In this document: one piece after another, positions 1-11,248 of the stretch | Position numbering within the stretch: the first letter of the stretch is position 1 | How the letters are laid out: every line of letters begins with the position of its first letter | Assembly (NCBI RefSeq): GCF_026212465.1 | Contig: NC_080049.1 | Span: forward strand, 2,363,460-2,427,459 | Reading direction: 5' to 3' | Source of the DNA: Amaranthus tricolor | Taxonomy: Eukaryota; Streptophyta; Magnoliopsida; Caryophyllales; Amaranthaceae | Length of the DNA: 64,000 bases | Made by a program: the position numbers and the translations under genes | Notes under the pieces: generated by a model | Seen by the model: only the letters and a program-made list of their open reading frames with translations | Database searches by the model: none | What the model was told of the DNA's origin: nothing

Positions 1-127
1 TTTAAATAGAGATGCAATCGCATATTATCAGTATAAAATTATAATAAGTCTTATAAAAATGATAAAGAATTTTGAGAATATATATGCTTAGTTTTTTTTA
101 TGTATATTTATGTGTTAATAATTATTA

Positions 128-300
128 TTGGTCAAACTTATGGCATGGGTTGCCGTCTTCTTGGAAGGATCAATTTTGAGTCGGGAGACTCTTTTACCGC
201 ATCCTCCTTTATGGGTATGAGTTGCCGTCTTCTTTCCTTCCCAGATCCTACTCATGGTCCCTATGAGCGGAGTACACTGGGTATGATGACGATAATAATA
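128..300 (+). repeat. SINE-like repeat, copy 1
   Basis: This stretch ends in 'acactgggtatgatgac' followed by a short AT/GAT-rich tail. It shares that end, the words 'ctcctttatg' and 'gagttgccgtctt', and the 'tcccagatcct' block with a second copy at 60597-60750. A conserved 3' block with a simple-repeat tail and no coding capacity suits a tRNA-derived SINE. The A and B boxes at the 5' end are not clear enough to call, so this may be a truncated copy. Confidence 0.5.
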
Positions 301-1725
301 TGGTGCTTTTTGTGAAATAAAATTTGGTAGTTAATATAAGTATTAATTAAAGCTGTCATACTTTTTAAGGCAAATCTAGATAATTTCCAACAAAGTTATC
401 ATAATGATTCTCTGTCATTCTCAAAATAAATTTTGATTATCCTGTATCTTTTGTTTCTTGATGAAATATTTTAGAAATAAAAAATTTAATATAAAAAATT
501 TATTAATTAACAAATACTTCAGCATAAAAAGGCATATATATTCTAAGAAACTTTAAATGGAAATTTCATGTAGCTTTTAAATTCAAAAATATAATATTTC
601 TTGAAAATTTAACAGAATATATCTAATTGTAATATACTACTGATTTATTAAAGGAATAAGTTGATGTTAACTTTGGTAAAAATTATTTCTTATGGCAAAT
701 CATTATGAGAAAGCCATGTGGATTTTTACGGTCTTTTTATTATGTGTCAAAAACATTAATCAAAATTTTCTCTCCTTAAGGTGAAATATTTCAAAAGGGC
801 AGAACATTAGAGAACGGAGAGTGTATAATTATAATTATATGTATTAACTTCACTTTAAAAACATCATTTGACAAAGTTTTGAAAAATATTATATATGTTG
901 CGCTAAATATAATTTCATGATAAATTTCTCACATTTGATATAAAAATATAATATAATATTTTTTAGCTATTATTACATTTTATTTTTTTTTAGTATGTTA
1001 TTAATAGTTGAAATATTTCATATAAGACACCATAATATTTTTTTTTGTTAGCAAAAATTAGTAAGTCATTTCTTATTAAAAATACCCATAATTGTGTATT
1101 GTATAGGTATTAGTCATTTTCTAGTTATTAAAAATAAAAAATATCTTATTTCATATATATAAACAAAGCATAGTTTACCGATTTGGTGAGAAATGCTCGA
1201 CATAAACTAAATTTTGACAATTAACTGATAAATAAAAAATATAACACAATGCATTGAACTATCTAGAGTGAAATGGAGTATAATAACTATAATGCATAAT
1301 TTGTTTACTTAATAATTTTTTTACCTTATAAAAATATAACATCAAAAAAAAAAAAAAAATCGGACGCACAAGTACTAACTAGTACTATTTACTGTATTTG
1401 GAACTAGTACAAACTATAATGCATAATTTCTTTTATTATTAGTATTATTAGTATTTGACATGTTAATGAGACAATAGGTGTTTACCTGTGTGATATCGAT
1501 TTCGTAGTTATTTGACATTCTCATTTTTTTTAGACAGTCTTATTTATTAATGCTTTTGAAAAAACTATGTTATATTTTTGTAAATAATTAATTTTGATTA
1601 TTACCCTAATTTTAATCTTTTGTTTTGCTTATGGTCCTTATTTATCTTTTAGCAACTAAATTTATTTTAACATTTTTATAATCTCTATATGTTGTTCTCA
1701 CATGTTTCCCACTAAATATATATTA
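301..1725. other. AT-rich intergenic DNA, no gene seen
   Basis: No credible coding exon is visible on either strand. The stretch holds a poly-A run near 1346-1360. A block near 1438-1485 ('gagacaataggtgttt') reappears in reverse complement near 48165-48215, which ties this flank to the rearranged DNA at the other end of the JRL cluster. Confidence 0.6.
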
Positions 1726-1997
1726 CTCCCTCCTATTCAGCTCTGTGTCCCATTTCTTTTTACGGTCAAGTCATTTTAATTGTCCCATTTCTATTTTTGG
1801 TATGGGTTTTTGACTTTTATACTCTTAATAGCTTTATCCTATTTTCAATTATACCCTTCACTACCCATACTAATTTTCCTCCCTTACATTAAAAACCTAT
1901 AATACCACTCTCTTTCTTACCCTTAGAGTTTCACTTTTGACTCTCCTTAAAATCCGTGAAAAGTCAAATGGGACTCCAAAGGTGAATAGGATTTGAG
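1726..1997. mobile_element. Stowaway-like MITE, family A, copy 1 (272 bp)
   Basis: The element starts with 'ctccctcctattcag' and ends with the degenerate complement 'ggtgaataggatttgag', and is flanked by TA on both sides (1724-1725 and 1998-1999). The interior matches the element at 8251-8522 along its length, and both are 272 bp. TA duplications and CTCCCTCC-type ends are typical of Stowaway elements mobilised by Tc1/mariner transposases. It sits about 280 bp upstream of the TATA box of JRL gene 1. Confidence 0.75.
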
Positions 1998-2279
1998 TAA
2001 CACTTTTAATGTTTCTAGTCCCCATTAGTTTCCCACTAACTTTATTATTTAATACATTTTTAATGTTTATTATCTGTATTTTTTCTTCATTAATTTTTTT
2101 TATATAAGAGAGATACACCGAGATACATATGGCGCAAATATATTTAATATAAAAAGCATAAATGCTTAAATTGATTGTGTTATTAGTAAGTTAATCGAAT
2201 AAAAAAAATTTAGTGGAAAAGTTAATGGACCAGCAGAATATGTTCTTGGACTTATTGTAATCTGCTTACTTCAATTGCC

Positions 2280-2287
2280 TATAAATA
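2280..2287 (+). promoter_or_regulatory. TATA box of JRL gene 1
   Basis: TATAAATA lies 73 bp upstream of the start codon at 2360. A cytosine/adenine-rich leader follows, as in the JRL copies at 29829 and 36937. The spacing suits a plant core promoter with a leader of roughly 40-45 bases. Confidence 0.65.
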
Positions 2288-2359
2288 GAAACCTCCTCTC
2301 AACCACAACATATCACCACAAGACAACAAATCTAAACATATTTTGACAGCGCGAAAGAA

Positions 2360-3427
2360 ATGGCTCAAGCAGTTGTCAAGGTACTCTCATCAAATATAAC
2401 GTTAAATAATTGACGCACTTTATTACTTCTGTTTTATATATTTATTTTACGTAATTACTCCAATATATTTATGAGGGGTATTGTGTAATTAGCTTATTAT
2501 TTTTATCGATAAATAATTACTTTAACGCACATGGGTCAATTCATATCATTTGAGAAATTGCATATTAACTGAGATTTGTTTGCACAGAAACAAGTGATCG
2601 AGCAATACGGGCCTTATGGGTCTCAACTGCCAGAAAACTACCGCTTCCAGCTTGCTGAGGGTGAAAAATTCTGTCAAGTTACAGTAAGGCATGGATACAT
2701 TGTTGACGCGATCGGATTCAAAGTTGCTAAGCCAGATGGGAGCACCTACAGTGTCAGCTTTGGTGGCAATGGCGGACAAGAATCCAAGGTATGTACGATA
2801 TATTGATAATTTAATTATTATTTATGATTGGTCTATCTTCATGTTTCTGAATGCTAAATTATCATTTATATAATTTAAATTTTTAAACAGATTGATTTCG
2901 TTGATGGTGAGTACTTAATTGGTGTGAGTGGAACATATGGTAACTACCAAGACCAGAAAGACCAATGCTTGATTGCTACACTTAAGATACACACCAACTT
3001 AAACCCGAATGGTTACGGGCCATATGGACAAGGAAAAGATGTTACCAATGTTCAGAAGTTCAATTCTCCAATGCTCATTGATGGACCCATGGTTGGTGTC
3101 TTTGGAAGGCACAACAACTATCTCGAGTCCCTTGGAGTTCTCATCAGGAAGGTATGTCCTAAATAGAATCTGTTGTTAAAAATAACATTATAACCATTGA
3201 ACAGATATTTGTGTAAAAGCTATGAGGTACGGAGTATGAAATAAAATGTACGAAGAAATTAGACATTTAATTAAATATTTATTTTTGTTTTTTTTTTTGC
3301 AAAAAATAATAATATAGAAATTCATTTAAAAAGGTTATATAAATAAAGTCTAGTCAATAAAATAAAATGGAAATTTCTAAGTTTATAAAATTGACACGGA
3401 TTTAATTTGCAGGAATTCCCAAACTAA
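2360..3427 (+). CDS. jacalin-related lectin, gene 1 (4 exons, 165 aa)
   Basis: Exons: 2360-2380, 2588-2788, 2891-3151 and 3413-3427, all joined in phase 0 with GT-AG introns; protein about 165 residues. The first exon encodes only MAQAVVK. One jacalin fold spans roughly residues 14-160, with YGPYGS at 14-19, the strand RHGYIVDAIGF, the FGGNGGQESK turn, LKIHTNL and a second GYGPYG. Family members bind mannose- or galactose-type glycans, and those without a signal peptide, as here, usually work in the nucleus and cytosol, often stress-induced. The sugar-loop motif GxxxD near the end reads NNYLES, so its Gly is lost and its Asp is Glu; sugar binding is uncertain. The last exon adds only EFPN. 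The final 59 bases of exon 3 and exon 4 are repeated in inverted orientation at 50201-50484. Confidence 0.85.
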
Positions 3428-3734
3428 TTATAAGCTAAAGACTCGCGTGGAGAGCTTAATATACATATGTTAGCATGTTTTAAATAAGCCGTATGGCCTC
3501 TCAAGTGTGATTTATTGTAATCTTAAACTTGAGTGATTGTATCTTGTATATGTTTGCCTTATCTATGAGGTAAACCATTATATATAAATAGATACTATTT
3601 TATATAATCGTGTTTTTATCCATTTTGTAATATATTATTTTTATCTTCATATTTCATTTGTTTTATCTTGAATTGGGTATGTAACAGTAAGACTAATATT
3701 TGATAAATGCACCAGACTTTAAAAAAAAAAAAAA

Positions 3735-3957
3735 CACTACAACCACGCACGATTATATTAGACATTTAATTTAGGGATGAGAATGATAGATAATAAGCGT
3801 TTTGATAGATTCAATCGATAATACATACGTTTAGAATAATTTATCTACCATTTTGTGCAGACTGTTCAAAACAGTTAGAGATTAGTCGGTATAGAGCTAT
3901 ACCGACTAATCTCCAACTATTTTGGCTAGTCGGTATTAGTGCGTTTTCTTTGTAGCG
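3735..3957. mobile_element. CACTA-like MITE, proximal copy (223 bp)
   Basis: The element begins 'cactacaaccacgcac' and ends 'gtgcgttttctttgtagcg', a near-complementary pair of CACTA-type (En/Spm) termini. Near the right end are inverted copies of 'attagtcggtatag' that can form a hairpin, as subterminal repeats of CACTA elements do. The inverted paralogue at 49678-49900 has the same length. No coding capacity. Confidence 0.7.
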
Positions 3958-5639
3958 GACATGTGCCTCTTAAGTGTAATAGTCATATATAGTTATGTCA
4001 TCAACACAGTATTTCATTTGAAAATATAATAGGGTTTGTGTTGGAGAAGTTAACGACAATTCATATCCGTAATCCCTCTAAAGAAAAAAATATGAGTAAC
4101 AAAGATCCCTTATAAATAAAACCTATGATTCAAAACACAAACAAAATTGTCATTCAGCCATTCGCATAAAGAAGTACAATGAATAAAAACAATAACCATA
4201 AATAAAATAGGTACATAAATAAATAATCAAATAAATAAATAAATAACACAAAAATAAGCAAAAAGATGGGTAGCAAATAAAAACAAATTAATTAAATAAA
4301 AGCCATATAGAAAAAAGACAAATAAAACTATCAAAATTCTAATACGTGGATATTCGTCGCCTACCAAATGTAATTTTCTTATTTGCTTGTTGTCTTTCTC
4401 AAAGGGTGAACTATTATTATATAAGTTCCTATTATCCACACTAGTTGCGCATTTAGTATTGCTTTTTTATACGTAAAATCAATTTGTTATTGTACTTATA
4501 TTATTTACAATTTATAAAAATTTAATTTCGCAAGAATAACATCCAAAATTTTTAAGAGTTTATAGAAATACAATGAAGATATTGACGAATCCAGAGTACA
4601 AGTATAGTCGATTTATGTCATATATTACATAGATTTCACACAATGATTCAGTCCTATTAATGTTAATATATGGTGACATAAGTGCACCAATTAATTTGCA
4701 TTAAAGTGTGCATTTAAATGTGTGTGTGTTAAAGTATGAATTAAATGTGTGTTTAAATAGGTGAATCAATACATGAAGTTATAAAGGTATTGAAGTGTGT
4801 CTTAAACATATGGTGTAATCATGATAGTTAAAGTGTATGATTAATGTACTTAATGAGGGAGTTTGAACGTCTAAGAATTTGGTATTAAACAATGTGCTCT
4901 TACAAGTACTAAACAATGTGCTCTTACATGGCATCCAAAGAAGCATCTTTTCTTCAACGATTAATGACATCAGAAGTCGACATAGCGCTCAAAAGAGAAG
5001 TGTTCGAACGAGTATAGTTGGTGCTTGAACAAGCACTCATCAAGTGCAAAATAATAGCTTGGTTTTTTAGGTGCTCGAACGAGGGGCATAGGCAGTGAGC
5101 AGTGGATCCTGTTTATGACATTTTTCTTGGAATGCTAGGAGCTCATATGATTCTCTTGATTTGTCCAATTCAAACCCCTTTTATTAATTCTTAAATTCTT
5201 AGATCACTACTAAAAGATCACTTTATCTTCGATACACGCGTGGTCTCCTCCTAAAGAACAATTTAACAATATCCTAAAAAAGATAAACTAACAGGTTACA
5301 TGGGAAAACAATCTTCCAAAAAACTTTAAAGTTTAACCCAAAAAAAACTAAATAAAATAAATAAAACAGCAAACACCAAGACATGGGAAGAAAGATGTAA
5401 GGGAACACTTAGAACAAAGATAGTGAGTCGTCGCCTGGAAAGTGGCGACTCGTTTCTCCGTCCAAAGGCTATGCGACAAGTCGTCACTCTTTAAGAAATG
5501 ACTAGTCACTTATCTAGCGACTGACAAACTTTATAAAGCTAGTGACGACTCGTTGCTTATCTTGAGACTGACAAACTTTAAATAGCCGTCATTTCTTGCT
5601 TGGGTGTCGAAATCGGCCAAATATTACCATGTTGGAAAG
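3958..5639. other. noncoding part of the inverted arm, LTR relics
   Basis: No intact gene. Bases 4170-4260 are a run of 'aaat' repeats. Bases 4960-5110 hold several copies of a word like 'gctcgaacgag', also common in the LTR at 9457-10328. Bases 5400-5600 hold repeated 'gcgactcgt/acgagtcgt' words, also found at 15100-15310 and 46500-46670. These look like remains of LTR promoter regions. Bases 4573-4880 have no partner in the distal arm. Confidence 0.5.
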
Positions 5640-6235
5640 TGTTATGAATGGTAGTATACTAATGTGATTATAAATGATAGTATACTAATGTGTGACTTGA
5701 GTGCACATTAAAGGGTTGAATTCATGTGTGTGACTCTTGAGTTGTGGAATCCAAAAGGGTGTAATAAGGTGAAGAGTATTCATGGGAATTATTGGTGTTA
5801 ATGAAGATTAAGGTGAAGAGTCTCATGTGTGTGACTCTTGAGATAATGCCTTTTCAAGTTCTTAGAGTTATTTCATAGTATTCATTACCCTAAATTAACT
5901 ATGTATTTATGTGAGCCATTCATCTTCAAGTACCTAGCACTATAAATAGGGCTCTCATACCCACACTTCAAATATGTAAAAACACATCAAACACAACCCT
6001 TAAGCCAAACACATAGCCTATTGTTGTTATCTCTATCTCAATTGTAATTCTTCATATTGAAGTGTTGTTTGTATTCATTTGATATAATATAAACATAACT
6101 ACACACCACGGAGGACGTAGCCATCATTGGGTGAACCTCCTTAAATTTTTGTGTCCTTGTTTGTTACTTTGTCAAACTTATTTTTGCTCATTGTTGTTTA
6201 TTCTTAACATCGTAAGTATTTGGCGATCGTTTTCA
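5640..6235 (+). mobile_element. solo LTR (596 bp), Copia-like, with 5-bp target duplication
   Basis: The unit begins TGTTATG and ends TTTCA, flanked by GAAAG at 5635-5639 and 6236-6240. Its right part ('cggaggacgtagccatcatt' and the 'ttgtgtcc' block) resembles the end region of plant Copia LTRs, and 'ctataaatag' near 5940 is a probable TATA box. The mirrored site in the distal arm (near 46443-46452) carries one GAAAG and no insert, so the insertion happened in this arm after duplication. No internal domain remains, as after LTR-LTR recombination. Confidence 0.85.
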
Positions 6236-8250
6236 GAAAGCTCTGTGTAATCCTTTCATGGACTTTAAGATATGATTTTATTTTTCCAATTTTTAGGTTT
6301 GATTGAGAAACCTCAATCTAACCGTAGATATTGATGCCCTATATTATTTGCACCTTTCAATATCATGGATGTTGTTGTCTATCCATCAATTTATAAGGCA
6401 TCTGTAATGTAGTCTATCAAGATATACATGGCGCAAATATAAAGAAAATGCATAAATGCTAACTTATCTTTGTATGGCTAAGTTTATCGAATAAATTCAT
6501 CGTGGGTTGAATGTCGCATCACACAAATAACTTTAAAATGAAAAATAAATTTTAAAATAATTCAAAACATATTATATATTTGTTTGGACTCTCATATGCG
6601 ACTTATAGACTTATTTAAACATATTTAAATCTTTAAAATGTAACAAAATAAAAAATAAACAATTAAATTATGTTCCATTAAGTACCCTAAACTCATTTGC
6701 CTGGACAAATTTAAGTTTGAGTCAATAATTTTCTAGTATGATGGGTCTGTGTATGGTATCAACAAAATGTAACGGTAGTGAAGTATATAAATAATAAAAT
6801 TTTTAAAAGAGCAATTAAGAAATTATTTATTATTTTTTTCTTTTTCTAGGGCCTATTGTGTTCCACTCTAATGGGGGCTATGCTATGCTATTTTGTGTTT
6901 TTTTTGTTAATATATTATCTCTTTATTGCCAAATTCTTAAATTAATAAATTAGTAATGATAAAGAAAAAACGTTTATTATTTGAAATATTTAAATATATA
7001 AATAATAAATTCAGATTATCATACGCTGTAAGTGATCAGCAGTGACGGATACAGAACTCAAAATTATGGGTAGCACCAACGTGTTGAATTAAGTTGATAA
7101 AAATTTTGGCAAAAATTTTGTTTGTAAAATGAATAGACCAAAAACATTTCATTACTCTAAATTGACCTGTAAGTAAAAAATCACAATAATAATCTTATGT
7201 CACTGCCACTATAAAATGAAAAGAACGATATATATCATCTACATCGCATCATATAAAATCATTACAAGTTACAAGTTACAACAAGATCAAAGTTGTGAAT
7301 CCAATCTTTTGGATCAACTCTAATTCTTACTAAGGAGTGATAATTCATGTGAAACTATAAATAGAAATATGGGTATATAATAAATCAAATGGATAAGATG
7401 ATAATATGAGATGAGAATTAAATTAGTCTTAAATTAAATTCTTAATATTCACTCAATAAATCACAATATCAGAATTGAAATAATTAATTAAGTATTTAAT
7501 TTTTTTCAATTAATGTGACATTATAAAATTAATAAGATTACTTTTAATTATGATTTAGACCCATGTATTTTGTGACACTTTTGAGATTTTTCCGACACTT
7601 AAAAGCGTCATAAATGACAATGGCATTGCTTTATATGATTAATTATCTATATATTTTATTTTGAATGTTTATATAAGAAAATATCTATATATTTTATGTT
7701 TGCGAACCTTTTTCATTCAATATTTATAGACGCAATTTAAGCAGAATTGGTAAAACCATTTAATTAATCTTTTCATAAATTGTATTTCCGTCTATTCCTT
7801 ATAAGTTTTCCCATTTAGAATTTGCATTATTCATCAATCATCTTTTGTTAGCATTTTACTTTTAATTTTTAACTTAATGTAAAAGTGTTGCATCGGCCTA
7901 TAAGTCCATACTAAAATATTGTTGAAGGGGAGGGTTGAGATATTTTATATTTTTTCAAAACTATAAAACTAAAAATAAAGGGAAATTCTACTATACTTTT
8001 TATTCCTTTAACCACGAAACTAAAAAATATAAAAAGAACTCGAAATTAACGAAATATTGCATTTTTAATAGAATTTATTACGGCTTTTTGTAAACTTAAA
8101 ACCCTATTCTATCATGTGAAAAAACTTTTAAAAAATGTTGCCACTCATAAATGCTTAAAGCTGATTGCTATTAATGTAAATTTTCTTATTTAAAATTGCC
8201 AATTTTAAAGTTGAATTATGGACAACCTTAAACTATTAAAATAAATAATA
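6236..8250. other. noncoding DNA; end of inverted arm, then unique AT-rich sequence
   Basis: No coding exon seen. At 7040 'cagtgacggatacag' resembles a hAT-type terminus and is present in mirrored form at 45705-45719; a partner terminus could not be placed. From 7260 to 8250 the sequence is unique within the window and strongly AT-rich. Confidence 0.45.
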
Positions 8251-8522
8251 CTCCCTCCTATTCAGCTTATATATCTCATTTTATTTTATGGTCAAGTTAT
8301 CTTAATTGTCCTATTTCTATTTTTGGTATGGGTTTTTGACTTTTATGCCCTTAGTAACTTTATCCTATTTTCAATTATACCCTTCATTACCCATATTAAT
8401 TTTTCTCTCTTACATTAAAAACCCATAATACCACTTTCTTTCCTACCTTTAGAGTCTCACTTTTGACTCTTCTTAAAATCCGTGAAAAATCAAATGAAAC
8501 ATATAAGCTGAATAAAAGAGAG
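8251..8522. mobile_element. Stowaway-like MITE, family A, copy 2 (272 bp)
   Basis: Starts 'ctccctcctattcagctt' and ends 'aagctgaataaaagagag', flanked by TA at 8249-8250 and 8523-8524. It aligns over its full length, in the same orientation, with the copy at 1726-1997. Termini and TA duplication fit Stowaway. Noncoding. Confidence 0.8.
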
Positions 8523-8605
8523 TATGATAGTTAAAGCATAAGAATATGTTACATCATTAGCTATAAATAAAGATTGATTTTTGGCACCATTTTAGATCAT
8601 GGATA

Positions 8606-8820
8606 TGTTACAAAGAGTATTGAAAGAATTGAGAGGAAGCAAAAATATTATTCCATAATACACTTGTTATATTACAATGAGAAAACTACTAAGTATTTAT
8701 ATAGACCAAGAAAGCAATAAAGAGGATCAATAATAACCTAACTGATTCTGTTAGAAAGTTAGAGAAACCAAATGTGAGCTGGCAGCAGTCACGTGTAAAG
8801 CATAAGCATGAGTATTAACA
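8606..8820 (-). mobile_element. Copia 3' LTR (215 bp)
   Basis: Read on the minus strand the LTR starts TGTTAATACTC, just after a purine tract (TTTGAGGGGGGA), and ends CTTTGTAACA. A TATA-like 'ctatataaata' lies inside. It terminates the Copia polyprotein remnant at 8821-9115. The 5' LTR is not visible: the element is cut at about 9115. Confidence 0.75.
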
Positions 8821-9115
8821 TCCCCCCTCAAATTTGGTGGGGTATTAACCATGCCAAGTTTGTGCAGCAAGGCTTGAAACATGGATGAAGGTAATATCTT
8901 TGTGCAGACATCGGCAAGCTGACTAGATGTAGGAAGGCAAGTGAGTTGAATGAGGCCCTCCATGACTTTTTCCCTGATAAAGTGATAGTCGATTTTAATG
9001 TGTTTGGTCCGATCGTAAAGAACGAGATTTTGAGCTATTTGTAATGCAGATTGACTGTCGCAATGAAGGGCACATGTTTGAGATTGTACACACCTAATTC
9101 CTCAAGCAAACGAAC
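8821..9115 (-). pseudogene. Copia polyprotein C-terminus (RNase H), truncated
   Basis: Minus-strand translation gives the end of a Ty1/Copia polyprotein: CDSQSALQIAQN, then TKHIKIDYHFIREK, QLADVCTK and LHKLGMVN, the usual C-terminal RNase H landmarks. The remainder of pol, gag and the 5' LTR are missing, so this is a fragment. It abuts the upstream flank of the JRL pseudogene near 9115-9130. Confidence 0.8.
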
Positions 9116-9164
9116 AGGCCATGTAATATCTACTCATCTAACATATTTTGATAGCAAGAAACAA

Positions 9165-9260
9165 ATGGCTCAAGCAGTTGCCAAGGTACTCATAATACGC
9201 ATAATGTTATATTCACACACTTCTACTACTAATTAATAATTATATTTATTTATTTTACCG

Positions 9261-9292
<32 letters not shown>

Positions 9293-9442
9293 GTTGTTGT
9301 TGTTGTTCGTGTTTTAGAAACAAGTGATCGAGCAATGCGGGCCTTATGGATCTCGACTGCCAGAAAACTACCGCTAACAGCTTGCTGAGGGTGAAAAAAT
9401 CAGTCAAGTGATGAGAGTAAGGCATAGATACATAGTCAACGC
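9165..9442 (+). pseudogene. JRL pseudogene (exon 1 plus truncated exon 2)
   Basis: A 21-bp exon at 9165-9185 encodes MAQAVAK and is followed by a GT donor. Exon 2 starts after an AG at 9316-9317 and matches exon 2 of JRL gene 1: KQVIEQCGPYGS. A nonsense codon (TAA) follows NYR, where gene 1 has TTC, and similarity stops near 9442, just before a Copia LTR. The intron carries an (ATT)n/(GTT)n run at about 9262-9306. The flank 'catattttgatagcaagaa' also resembles gene 1. The copy cannot give a complete lectin. Confidence 0.85.
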
Positions 9443-9456
9443 CGAAAACGACGCTA

Positions 9457-10328
9457 TGTTAGAGATCAAACAACGTGATTCAATCTCTAATATCGCCAAG
9501 ATAAATTGTATGAAGTCTTGTGACAAACAAATTGCACTATCAATGAAAACAATGTTTATAGGAGATAATAATGCAATAAAATGACACAAAGATTTAATGA
9601 GGCTCACCCAATTAGGCTACGTCTTCCGATGTATGGTATCTCTTATATTTTCAAAGAAGTTCAAAGAACTTTCAAATGGAGAATTAAAATAGAAAAGAGA
9701 TATATTCTAGTGTTTAGGCTTGGAGTATTTTGTGGATTGTTTTCCAATGGCATGTGAGCCTCTTATTTATAGGAGATTAGACATTAATAAGTCATACATA
9801 ATTAAGACAATGAATTAATTTGAAACTAATGCACCAGAGGATTGAAACTGATCAAAAATGCATCCAATGGAGACACTGATAAGGCTGCTCGTTCGAGCCT
9901 TACCAGTGCCCGTTCAAACAGCTTCTAATAGGACCATTCTGACAACTTCAGCCACTGTGCTGGTTCGAGCTTCCCTTGTGCTGGTTCGAGCATAGTTTTC
10001 CAGGCCCTCTCTTTTAGCTTCTGACCACATAGCTCGTTCAAGGCAACATGACCCTTTGAGTGCCTCGTTAAAAACACCTCTTGTAGAATCTTTTCTTGGC
10101 CTCTTAAATTCCTCATCAAGTTCCTCATCAAGTGTCATTCATCATGCTTTATTATTATCTTCATTACACCCATATTTATGTCCATTCATCAACACACCAT
10201 TTATTCTATGCATTGATCATCATCTTAAACTCCACATTAAATTATACACTTAATCACATATTTAAACCTCTCAAGAGATACCATCTCTATGTGCATGACT
10301 TCATTGTGTACTCAAGTCACCATTAACA
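9457..10328 (-). mobile_element. 3' LTR of the degenerate Copia (872 bp)
   Basis: On the minus strand the LTR starts TGTTAATGG at 10328, after the purine tract, and ends CTCTAACA at 9457. TATAAATA on the minus strand at 9764-9771 is a plausible promoter. Upstream of it in U3 (about 9885-10045) are five copies of a short word such as 'gctcgttcgagc' or 'gctggttcgagc', resembling clustered promoter elements. Confidence 0.7.
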
Positions 10329-10511
10329 TTACAATCTCCACCTTGACTTGAGTTCACCTAAGTCAATGGAATTATCTAATTCACTCCAACATAATATAAC
10401 AACTTACACAACTACATACTCAAAATAAAAATAAAAACAAAAACAACACATGTGCACAAACATAGCACATGAACTAAAATGCACTCAAACGGCTCACAAG
10501 AGTATGAAAAG

Positions 10512-10876
10512 TTAATTACCAATCAAGTCCATATATCCCATGGACTCATTGGGGTATGTTAGAATTATTCCCGAAATTTCATTGCTTAAAGAAGTATCAA
10601 CATCATCATTTTCATGCTTGGTTGAAGTAGTAGACACACAAGCCGAACTAATTAAGGTTGAATCCACAAGCTTATACAAGCCATCATCAATTGATCCTTT
10701 CAAGAATAAATTAAGACCCTTGTCAACCTTCAATACTATACTTTCACCAATGCATTTAAAACCTTCTTTATCCAACATATTAAGGGAAATTAAGTTTCTA
10801 TTTATACCTGGAACATGAAGGACTCCGGTCAATGTTCTCACAACACCGTCAAACATGATAAATTTAAGATCTCCGA
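10512..10876 (-). pseudogene. Copia protease/pre-integrase fragment
   Basis: Minus-strand translation reads DLKFIMFDGVVRTL and VLHVPGINRNLISLNML, landmarks of the stretch between the aspartic protease and the GAG pre-integrase domain in Copia polyproteins. It continues the reading that breaks off at 15616 on the far side of the nested insert. It ends at a stop near 10512 without reaching integrase. Confidence 0.75.
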
Positions 10877-11248
10877 TGTACAAATTTTAACTTAACCGCA
10901 AGCGCACGGTGTACGTGTAGCAATATGGGTCGAACTCGGGAAAGTGATTTAACTAATTTGTTCGATTTATGACTAAGACACACGAATCGACAAATGCTTG
11001 TGTTGAGAACTAATACTACAATACAATTGGAACTAATACTTAAAACTAAAACAATGATTGATACGAGCATAATTATAATAAGACAAATTTTGGTGTAACA
11101 AGTGTGCCAATCTCGATACATAATTAGCATTTAATAATAATGATTAATACAAAAAAAATATTGCGGAAGTCGCAAAATGCCGAATTGTTAAAAACTTTAA
11201 ATCATAAACCTAAAACTGTTTAAAACAAAAGTAAAATATTATTACCTC

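Larger units (their letters stand above)
3093..7260 (+). repeat. proximal arm of a large inverted duplication
   Basis: From inside exon 3 of JRL gene 1 to about 7260, this DNA matches the reverse complement of 45497-50484. Landmarks pair in mirrored order: JRL exon 3 end (3093/50484), exon 4 (3413/50215), a CACTA-like MITE (3735-3957/49678-49900), the block at 4500-4570 (49020-49100), 5040-5280 (47220-47480), 5395-5640 (46450-46690), 6240-6560 (46140-46440) and 7020-7260 (45497-45720). The arms differ by private insertions: a solo LTR at 5640-6235 here, and about 1.4 kb near 47640-49020 in the distal arm. The match stops sharply near 7260. Confidence 0.85.

Noticed and set aside
7040..7210. 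Small hAT MITE starting at CAGTGACGG
   Set aside because: Only one terminus is convincing; 'gtcactgccac' near 7200 is not its complement and no 8-bp duplication was found.
10056..10326. Small open frames within the Copia 3' LTR
   Set aside because: They lie in the U3 region, overlap in several frames and show no domain.
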